A stretch of DNA of 5,572 nt, taken from the NCBI GenBank assembly GCA_018056405.1, contig JAGPFT010000223.1:1-5572 (forward strand). The letters are read 5' to 3'. The translations under genes and the position numbers were made by a program. The notes beneath the pieces are model-generated. The model saw only the letters and a program-made list of their open reading frames with translations. It was not told the origin of the DNA and made no database searches. The stretch is from Anaerolineae bacterium (GTDB lineage: Bacteria; Chloroflexota; Anaerolineae; Aggregatilineales; Aggregatilineaceae). This document shows positions 1 to 5,572 of the stretch, piece by piece; the stretch's first letter is position 1, and each line of letters begins with the position of its first letter.

Positions 1-10
1 CCGCTTGCCT

Positions 11-38
11 GGGAGAAGGGGGATGAGGGGGCCATGGG
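11..38 (+). other. G-quadruplex motif, plus strand
   Basis: Four G runs of three to five bases (11-13, 18-22, 27-31, 36-38) are separated by loops of exactly four bases each (AGAA, ATGA, CCAT). This fits the standard G3+N1-7 pattern. Whether it folds or has a role is unknown; it overlaps the G/A-rich repeat unit. Confidence 0.45.
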
Positions 39-79
39 CACCAAGTTAAGGCTCCCAGGCGTATGGCATAGGCGGAACG

Positions 80-101
80 CCCCTCTCCCTGCCCCCTCCC
101 C
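80..101 (-). other. G-quadruplex motif, minus strand
   Basis: On the plus strand there are four C runs (80-83, 87-89, 92-96, 98-101) separated by TCT, TG and T. Read on the minus strand this is four G runs with loops of one, two and three bases, a compact arrangement of the kind expected to be stable. It lies about 220 bp past the end of prmA on the prmA-coding strand, so it could be reached by read-through transcripts. Function is inferred only. Confidence 0.5.
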
Positions 102-150
102 GGTCTGTACAAAGCCAGGGAGGGAGAAAACGTCCCATCCGGTGGTCAAA

Positions 151-183
151 GTCCCCCTCTCTAGCTCGGCTGGAGAGGGGGAT
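151..183. repeat. Long hairpin in intergenic repeat
   Basis: Bases 152-165 pair with 169-182 to give a nearly perfect stem: CCCCCTCT (153-160) against AGAGGGGG (174-181), continuing inward through C-G, one T-G wobble, A-T, G-C and C-G to a three-base TCG loop. The 3' arm runs directly into the second copy of the GGGGGATTGAGGGGG unit. No T run follows on either strand, so it does not look like a classical intrinsic terminator. It resembles a dispersed palindromic repeat. Confidence 0.5.
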
Positions 184-244
184 TGAGGGGGAGAGGCGTG
201 CTGAGAGACCCCTCATGCGCTTTGACGATCATGATCGGTAGTCG

Positions 245-280
245 CTTGTAGGGGCGGGTTTGCAAACCCGCCCCTACAAG
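245..280. repeat. Perfect 36-bp palindrome (GTAGGGGCGGGTTTG type)
   Basis: Bases 245-262 are the exact reverse complement of 263-280, with no spacer, so either strand can form an 18-bp arm closed by a few central bases. The core is GTAGGGGCGGGTTTG and its complement. It sits 39 bp beyond the prmA stop codon. No T run follows on the minus strand, but a stem this strong could still mark or protect the 3' end of the prmA transcript. I associate this sequence type with high-copy dispersed repeats in Chloroflexota and some other phyla; copy number cannot be judged here. A MITE-like or REP-like origin is possible. Confidence 0.65.
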
Positions 281-319
281 ACATTTGCGCGTATTACCTG
301 ACTTGATTGTCAATTCTCA

Positions 320-1240
320 TTAGGGCAGCGGCTTGCGCGCCTCGATAGCCACCCAATCGCCCTGGGTACGGCGATGGTACGGCTCCAACCCGGCCCCACG
401 CAGAGCGGCTTCCACCTCGTCCGCCTGCCCGTGAATGATCCCGCTGAAGAGGGCGGTGCCGCCCGCGCGCAGCATGTCGCCTAGCCCTTCCTCGCACAGG
501 GTGATGATCACTTGGGCCAGGATGTTGACCAGCAGCAGGTCGAAGCGCCGCGCGGTGTGGCGCAGCGTCTCCAGGCTCCCCTGCTGGACGGTCAGACGGT
601 CGCTCACCCCGTTGTAGGCGGCGTTCTGCGCGGTAGCATGGACGGCCAGCTCGTCGGTGTCCAGGGCCAGGACGCGCGCCGCCCCCAGCTTCAGCGCGGC
701 GATGCCCAGGATGCCCGACCCGCAGCCCAGGTCGAGCACCTCCCCAGCAGGCTGCCCCGCCAGATGCTCCTCAAGGGCGATCAGGCAGAGTTGCGTGGTA
801 GGGTGCGTGCCGGTGCCGAAAGCCATGCCTGGGTCCATCACCAGCACAATGTCGTCCGGGCGCGGGTCGGGGATAGTGGCCCACTGCGGTCGGATATAGA
901 GCCGCCGGCCCAGGCGCAGCGGGTGGTAATGCTGCCTCCAGGCTTCGGCCCAGTCTTCCTCCTGGACAATGGTGAAGGTTGGCTCTGGGATAGGATAGAG
1001 CTGGCTCAGGTGCCACAGCGCTTCGCGTAGCTGCTGCCGGGCAGCGTCGGCGCGGGCGTCGGCGGGGAAGTAAGCGCGGACGATCAGCCGGTCGGCAGGC
1101 GGAATCTCGTCTGGCCAGACCTCGACGGGAAAACTGGCCTGCTCGATAGCCACGCCCTGGTGTCCGTAGCGGGCCAGCAGATCGGCGACGGCTTCGGCGG
1201 CTTCGCCGTCCACTTCCAGCGAGACTTCGATCCAATCCAT
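320..1240 (-). CDS. prmA: Ribosomal protein L11 methyltransferase PrmA
   Basis: PrmA is a cytoplasmic enzyme that uses S-adenosylmethionine to methylate ribosomal protein L11. The 306-residue product is of usual family length and has both expected parts. The N-terminal substrate-recognition domain (about 1-100) ends in the linker motif EEDWAEAWRQHYHPLRLG (94-111). The class I methyltransferase domain begins with DPGMAFGTGTHPTT (136-149), followed by SAM-binding motif I, LDLGCGSG (169-176), an acidic residue at the end of the next strand (D194) and the motif VNILA (238-242). The ATG start is supported by GAGGTG seven to nine bases upstream (around 1246-1251), the same type of site as at dnaK. 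The gene ends in TAA. It is the last gene of the chaperone cluster but lies 301 bp from dnaJ behind an AT-rich island, so it may have its own promoter. Identification is firm; the separate promoter is an inference. Confidence 0.96.
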   Translation of the reverse strand: MDWIEVSLEVDGEAAEAVADLLARYGHQGVAIEQASFPVEVWPDEIPPADRLIVRAYFPADARADAARQQLREALWHLSQLYPIPEPTFTIVQEEDWAEAWRQHYHPLRLGRRLYIRPQWATIPDPRPDDIVLVMDPGMAFGTGTHPTTQLCLIALEEHLAGQPAGEVLDLGCGSGILGIAALKLGAARVLALDTDELAVHATAQNAAYNGVSDRLTVQQGSLETLRHTARRFDLLLVNILAQVIITLCEEGLGDMLRAGGTALFSGIIHGQADEVEAALRGAGLEPYHRRTQGDWVAIEARKPLP

Positions 1241-1310
1241 GGGCGCACCTCACGCCAATGACCAGGGGGCAGGGCGGCTTGTGCGCCCCGGCACAGACGA
1301 TCTGTCAGAG

Positions 1311-1373
1311 ATTGTATAATTTCCTTTATTTTTATGATTGTAATGTACAATGTAACGAAAAGTGTGCTATAGT
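1311..1373. promoter_or_regulatory. AT-rich island upstream of prmA, possible divergent promoter region
   Basis: This is the one clearly AT-rich stretch in a GC-rich window. On the minus strand, TACAAT (1316-1311) within ATTATACAAT could be a prmA -10 box, but I find no good -35 at normal spacing, so that call is weak. A perfect inverted repeat, ATTGTA-ATG-TACAAT (1337-1351), looks like a small operator, and TGTA recurs three times between 1339 and 1354. A better promoter candidate faces the other way and is listed separately. Position between prmA and dnaJ fits control of prmA. Confidence 0.4.
1344..1373 (+). promoter_or_regulatory. Candidate plus-strand extended -10 promoter
   Basis: TGCTATAGT (1365-1373) matches the extended -10 pattern TGnTATAAT with one change. 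TGTACA (1344-1349) matches four of six bases of TTGACA at an 18-bp spacing. Transcription would start near 1380, which is where the structured element with arms at 1380-1389 and 1436-1445 begins. It points away from prmA and toward the 3' end of dnaJ. No protein-coding gene lies downstream on this strand, so a small RNA is the most sensible product if the promoter is real. Confidence 0.35.
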
Positions 1374-1379
1374 AGAGTT

Positions 1380-1445
1380 GACGGGGCCTCATTGACGTGT
1401 GCTGAACCAGCATCGTAGCCCCATCGTGACCAACCAGGCCCCGTC
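1380..1445. ncRNA. Possible structured RNA element in the dnaJ-prmA spacer
   Basis: GACGGGGCCT (1380-1389) is the exact reverse complement of 1436-1445 and would close a 66-nt element. An inner hairpin, TGCTG-AAC-CAGCA, lies at 1400-1412. CATCGT is repeated at 1411-1416 and 1422-1427, and GCCCC (1418-1422) could compete with the 3' arm for the GGGGC of the 5' arm. Strand is uncertain. A plus-strand promoter seems to start at 1380, but in a minus-strand transcript three further G-U pairs extend the main stem past one G-G mismatch. It has no tRNA, SRP RNA or other RNA family hallmark that I recognise. Confidence 0.3.
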
Positions 1446-1473
1446 CTCCTCCTCAAAGTGAGTGATACGCGCA

Positions 1474-1504
1474 GAAACGGGCGCTCCCAAGGGATGCCCG
1501 TTTC
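1474..1504. terminator. Hairpin downstream of dnaJ, possible terminator
   Basis: GAAACGGGC (1474-1482) pairs perfectly with GCCCGTTTC (1496-1504), and TCC (1485-1487) can pair with GGA (1492-1494) inside. It lies 37 bp past the dnaJ stop codon. Neither strand has a proper T run after the stem, although the arm itself ends in GTTTC in both directions. It may be a weak bidirectional terminator or a 3'-end stabiliser for dnaJ mRNA. If a plus-strand RNA starts at 1380, this would be its natural end, giving about 125 nt. Confidence 0.45.
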
Positions 1505-1541
1505 CCTGTGCAAAGCCAGCGCTCACAGCGCGGCCCTGCGC

Positions 1542-2705
1542 TCAGCTTCCCGCCAGAAAATCGGCCAGCCGGTCGCGCAGGCCGCGCGCCTTTTGCGGCG
1601 TGACTTCGTGGCCCAGCGAGCGCCCAAGTTCCTCAAACAGGCGGCGCTGTTCCTTGCTCAGCCGCGACGGAACCTCCACATTGACCACGACAAGCTGATC
1701 GCCCCGCCCGGACGACGTACCATCGCGGCGCAGCTTGGGGATGCCCAGGCCGCGCATCCGAATCACGTCCCCGGCCTGGGTGCCCGCCGGGATGGTGAGT
1801 TCGCTCTCGCCCTCGACGGTGGGCACCTTGATGATGTCGCCAAGCGCCGCCTGGGCAACGTTGATGGACACTTCCAGGATGATGTCGTTGTTGCGCCGCT
1901 CGAAGAACTCGTGGCGAGCCACGTCCAGTACCACGAACAAGTCACCGGGCGGCCCCCCATTGGGGCTTGGCTCGCCCTCACCGGCCAGCCGAATCTGCAT
2001 CCCGCCGTCCACGCCCGGCGGCACCTTGACGGTCAGCGTGCGCGCACGGGTGACAATCCCCTGGCCGCGACACTCATGGCAGGGCGTATCCACCACCTGG
2101 CCGCGCCCCTTGCAGCGCGGGCAATTGGCCACGTTAACCATGTTGAAGCCGAATGTCTGCTGCACCCGGCGCACCTGACCGGTGCCGTTGCATTCGGGGC
2201 AGGTGCGCGGCTGGGTGCCCGGCTCCGCCCCGCTGCCCTTGCACACGCCGCAGGTCTCGCGCCGGGTCACATCGAAGTCAATCTCCGCACCGAAGACGGC
2301 CTGCTCGAAGCTCAAGCGCAGCTCCTGGTGCAGATCACGCCCTTGCACCGCTCCGCGCCGACGGCGTCCGCTCCCAAACCCGCCGAAGCCAAACCCGCCC
2401 AGCCCACCGAAGAACTCCTCGAGAATCTCTTCCATGCTGGGGATGCCGCCGCTGAACCCACCACCCGGCATCCCGCTGAGGCCGGCATGGCCGAAACGGT
2501 CGTAGGCGGCACGCTTCTGGTCGTCGGAGAGCACCTGGTACGCTTCGTTGATCTCCTTGAAGCGCTCCTCAGCATCCGGCGACGAGTTCACGTCGGGGTG
2601 GTACTGGCGGGCAAGCTGGCGAAAGGCGCGCTTGAGGTCATCTTTCGACGCATTGCGCGGGACGCCCAGGGTCTCGTAGTAATCTCGTGGCATCGTGCGT
2701 TCCAT
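1542..2705 (-). CDS. dnaJ: Chaperone protein DnaJ (Hsp40)
   Basis: DnaJ is the cytoplasmic co-chaperone that binds unfolded clients and stimulates DnaK ATPase. The 387-residue product has the full class I layout. The J domain (about 8-72) carries HPD at 36-38. A Gly/Phe-rich linker (about 72-113) contains the acidic stretch SMEEILEEFFGG. Four CxxCxGxG zinc-binding repeats lie at 152-159, 169-176, 195-202 and 209-216, with all eight cysteines present. The C-terminal client-binding domains and dimerisation tail follow. Two starts are possible. The ATG at 2705 has GAGGA nine bases upstream, while the ATG at 2693 gives MPRDYYETLG, closer to the usual family N-terminus, but has a poorer ribosome site; I keep the upstream one. 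The gene is separated from dnaK by a terminator and 227 bp, so it probably has its own promoter. It ends in TGA. Confidence 0.96.
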   Translation of the reverse strand: MERTMPRDYYETLGVPRNASKDDLKRAFRQLARQYHPDVNSSPDAEERFKEINEAYQVLSDDQKRAAYDRFGHAGLSGMPGGGFSGGIPSMEEILEEFFGGLGGFGFGGFGSGRRRRGAVQGRDLHQELRLSFEQAVFGAEIDFDVTRRETCGVCKGSGAEPGTQPRTCPECNGTGQVRRVQQTFGFNMVNVANCPRCKGRGQVVDTPCHECRGQGIVTRARTLTVKVPPGVDGGMQIRLAGEGEPSPNGGPPGDLFVVLDVARHEFFERRNNDIILEVSINVAQAALGDIIKVPTVEGESELTIPAGTQAGDVIRMRGLGIPKLRRDGTSSGRGDQLVVVNVEVPSRLSKEQRRLFEELGRSLGHEVTPQKARGLRDRLADFLAGS

Positions 2706-2729
2706 TTCGAGTGGTCCTCAGTGGTAGAG

Positions 2730-2758
2730 ATTCTATCCTAGTGGGGCGCGAGTTAAAA
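2730..2758 (-). promoter_or_regulatory. Candidate dnaJ promoter
   Basis: On the minus strand TAGAAT (2735-2730) matches five of six bases of the TATAAT box. TTTTAA (2758-2753) sits 17 bp upstream as a weak -35, matching three of six bases of TTGACA. Transcription would begin about 18 bases before the dnaJ start codon, leaving room for the GAGGA ribosome site. The terminator after dnaK makes a promoter here plausible. No CIRCE operator overlaps it. Confidence 0.4.
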
Positions 2759-2764
2759 GGCTGA

Positions 2765-2864
2765 GTTCCAGGGCAATCACATCTGGCGTGCGCGCTGCTT
2801 TACCTCACCCCCGCTCGGCGCTGATGCGCGGCAGATCGCCAGATGCGACTCCCCTGGATTGAAC
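2765..2864 (-). ncRNA. Long imperfect hairpin in dnaK-dnaJ spacer
   Basis: CATCTGGCG (2780-2788 on plus) pairs with 2837-2845. The stem extends outward through five more pairs (2775-2779 with 2846-2850), one mismatch (2774 with 2851), then CCAGGG (2768-2773) with 2852-2857, and after a four-base bulge GTT with AAC (2862-2864). Inward, TGCGCGC (2789-2795) pairs with 2826-2833 with one bulged base, after a three-base bulge (2834-2836). About 27 base pairs enclose a 30-nt loop. Two pairs are G-U only in the minus-strand transcript and would be A-C on the plus strand, which favours an RNA in the direction of the operon. It could be an mRNA structure, a small RNA or a relic of a palindromic mobile repeat. 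Confidence 0.4.
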
Positions 2865-2877
2865 TGGCCCTTCCATG

Positions 2878-2915
2878 AAAAACAGCGTACAAGTCCGGCG
2901 GGGCTTGTACGCTGT
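2878..2915 (-). terminator. Intrinsic terminator after dnaK
   Basis: ACAGCGTACAAG (2882-2893) is the exact reverse complement of 2904-2915, giving a 12-bp stem with a 10-base loop. On the minus strand the stem is followed at once by TTTT (2881-2878), and the last stem base adds a fifth T. It starts 17 bp after the dnaK stop codon. Strong stem, T run and position all fit Rho-independent termination of the grpE-dnaK transcript, at least partial. Confidence 0.8.
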
Positions 2916-2932
2916 GGATGAGCAGAGGCTAC

Positions 2933-4825
<1,893 letters not shown>

Positions 4826-4883
4826 GTGCTCACCTCGTGTTAGATGCTTTCAACTCTGATAATGGCGAATGAGATTGCCCCTG

Positions 4884-4911
4884 CCCGCCAGACTCCGGCG
4901 GGACCGTCCCG
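4884..4911 (-). promoter_or_regulatory. Two overlapping GC hairpins between grpE and dnaK
   Basis: CCCGCC (4884-4889) pairs with GGCGGG (4897-4902), and CGGGA (4899-4903) pairs with TCCCG (4907-4911). The two stems share bases 4899-4902, so only one can form at a time. They lie directly after the grpE stop codon. No T run follows on the minus strand. They might influence processing or read-through between grpE and dnaK, but by chance such short GC stems also occur in GC-rich DNA. The remainder of the gap holds the dnaK ribosome site and no convincing promoter. Confidence 0.3.
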
Positions 4912-4912
4912 G

Positions 4913-5533
4913 CTATGGCGCGACGCGCACCAACGCCGGGCGCAACACGCGGTCACCGAGCCGGTAGCCGCGCCGCAAAACCTGCGTGATGGTGCCGCTC
5001 TCAGCGCCGGCATTGGCGTCCACGCCGATAGCCTCGTGGAAGGCGGGGTCGAACGGCTGGCCGAGCGCCTTGATCTCGACGACGCCCTCGTCTGCCAGAA
5101 AGCGTTCCAGCTTGCGCAGGATGAGCGCCATGCCCTCGAACCACTCGTTGCGCCCCCCTTCTGGCACGGCATCCATCGCCCGGTAGAAGTCATCGAGCGT
5201 GGGCAGCAGTCTCAGCAGCAAGTCGCCGGTGATATTCTGCGACTGCTCGGCGCGTTCGCGCTCGACGCGCCTGCGGTAGTTTTGGAAAGCGGCGCGCTCG
5301 CGTTGCAGGCTGTTCAGGTACTCATCGGCGAGAGTCTGCACCCTTTCGAGTTGGTCGGACAGGGCGACTTCTTCCCGCCCATCCGCTACCGCTGCCGGGG
5401 CGGTGCCATTGGCATCCGGCTGAAGGGCCTGGCCCGCTACAGTTTCCTGATCCTGGCGGGGCGTTCTGTCCTTCGCGCCGATCTCCTCTGTACGGAGCGT
5501 CTCGCCTTCAGGGTGTGTTCTTTTAGGGGTCAC
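4913..5533 (-). CDS. grpE: Nucleotide exchange factor GrpE
   Basis: GrpE acts as a dimer that opens the DnaK nucleotide-binding domain, releases ADP and so resets the chaperone cycle. From the chosen GTG start the product is 206 residues. The first 50 or so are polar and low in complexity, as is usual. A charged helix suited to the long dimer coiled coil follows (about 58-100, including NYRRRVERERAEQ), then LLPTLDDFYRAM (109-120) and the C-terminal beta domain with FDPAFHEAIG (161-170) and RRGYRLGDRVLRPALVRV (187-204), the GrpE signature region. The GTG at 5533 is preferred because AGGAG lies six bases upstream. A TTG six codons earlier (5551) has no ribosome site, and its frame stays open to the window edge. 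The gene ends in TAG, 87 bp before dnaK. Start choice is moderately sure; identity is firm. Confidence 0.93.
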   Translation of the reverse strand: MTPKRTHPEGETLRTEEIGAKDRTPRQDQETVAGQALQPDANGTAPAAVADGREEVALSDQLERVQTLADEYLNSLQRERAAFQNYRRRVERERAEQSQNITGDLLLRLLPTLDDFYRAMDAVPEGGRNEWFEGMALILRKLERFLADEGVVEIKALGQPFDPAFHEAIGVDANAGAESGTITQVLRRGYRLGDRVLRPALVRVAP

Positions 5534-5539
5534 GCGGCT

Positions 5540-5544
5540 CTCCT
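5540..5544 (-). promoter_or_regulatory. Ribosome binding site that sets the grpE start
   Basis: On the minus strand AGAGGAG ends at 5540, with AGGAG at 5544-5540, six bases before the GTG at 5533-5531. If translation began at the TTG at 5551, this purine run would fall inside codons 3 and 4, and nothing like it precedes that TTG. It therefore favours the shorter GrpE. Confidence 0.6.
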
Positions 5545-5572
5545 CTGGCAATGGTAACAGGCAGTGCTGTAC

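Larger units (their letters stand above)
1..240. repeat. Non-coding G/A-rich and C/T-rich intergenic repeat region
   Basis: I see no gene here. The stretch is built from purine-rich blocks and their complements. The unit GGGGGAT(T)GAGGGGG occurs at 18-31 and again at 177-191, each preceded by a GGAGA-like segment. A 9-bp inverted repeat pairs 7-15 (GCCTGGGAG) with 52-60. A second pairs 85-91 (CTCCCTG) with 116-122. A 12-bp palindrome, CGATCATGATCG, lies at 226-237. Blocks of this style are, to my knowledge, common between genes in Chloroflexota genomes; that assignment is an inference. In HrcA-type loci prmA is often followed by rsmE, but no such gene follows here within the window. Confidence 0.6.

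Noticed and set aside
245..280. CRISPR repeat
   Set aside because: Only one copy is present, with no regular repeat-spacer pattern; it is a full palindrome rather than a partial one.
512..1030. 172-codon plus-strand open frame inside prmA
   Set aside because: Antisense to the methyltransferase domain; composition is that of a reverse-strand shadow.
771..1253. 160-codon minus-strand frame overlapping prmA
   Set aside because: Out-of-frame, arginine-rich shadow of prmA; the prmA frame carries the motifs and the ribosome site.
1084..1413. 109-codon minus-strand frame across the prmA start
   Set aside because: It runs through the AT-rich promoter island and then out of frame through prmA, with no motif.
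1380..1445. tRNA or SRP RNA for the 66-nt structured element
   Set aside because: There is no T-arm GTTCGA-type sequence and no SRP GGAAGCA-type loop.
1458..2741. 427-codon plus-strand open frame opposite dnaJ
   Set aside because: It mirrors dnaJ, lacks recognisable domains, has no ribosome site before its GTG start, and the minus-strand frame has all DnaJ motifs.
2851..2860. RNA thermometer directly controlling dnaJ translation
   Set aside because: The long hairpin ends about 60 bases before the dnaJ start and does not pair with the GAGGA ribosome site.
4840..5193. 117-codon minus-strand frame across the grpE end
   Set aside because: Out-of-frame with grpE, Ser/Arg/Ala-rich, no domain recognised.
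4844..5557. 237-codon plus-strand open frame opposite grpE
   Set aside because: Antisense shadow of grpE without motifs.

Overview
This GC-rich window carries the DnaK chaperone locus, with four genes all on the minus strand. Read in the direction of transcription (right to left) they are grpE, dnaK, dnaJ and prmA. All four products are complete in their conserved parts and keep their key residues. The grpE-dnaK-dnaJ-prmA order is the HrcA-type arrangement known from Gram-positive and related phyla. The DnaK carries the long N-terminal insert that Firmicutes and Actinobacteria lack, and the left flank holds G/A-rich repeats and a GTAGGGGCGGGTTTG palindrome of a kind I associate with Chloroflexota. 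I therefore infer a Chloroflexota bacterium, perhaps Anaerolineae-like. This rests on pattern recognition, not on a database search.

Layout from right to left. Bases 5534-5572 lie upstream of grpE and hold its Shine-Dalgarno site; no hrcA or CIRCE operator is visible. grpE (4913-5533) and dnaK (2933-4825) are 87 bp apart, and the gap contains two overlapping GC hairpins. A 12-bp hairpin followed by a T run (2878-2915) ends dnaK. The 227-bp dnaK-dnaJ gap also holds a roughly 100-nt imperfect hairpin (2765-2864) and a candidate dnaJ promoter (2730-2758). dnaJ (1542-2705) is followed by a 301-bp gap with a hairpin (1474-1504), a structured 66-nt element (1380-1445) and an AT-rich island (about 1311-1373) with a plus-strand extended -10 promoter. 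Then come prmA (320-1240) and 319 bp of non-coding repeat DNA: a perfect 36-bp palindrome, several inverted repeats and two G-quadruplex motifs.

How the genes work together: DnaK (Hsp70) binds unfolded client segments, DnaJ (Hsp40) delivers clients and triggers ATP hydrolysis, and GrpE releases ADP to reset the cycle. PrmA methylates ribosomal protein L11 and is a conserved neighbour rather than a chaperone partner. The proteins themselves are ordinary. The less explained material is in the spacers: every gap carries at least one inverted repeat, and the two larger gaps may encode or bear structured RNA.
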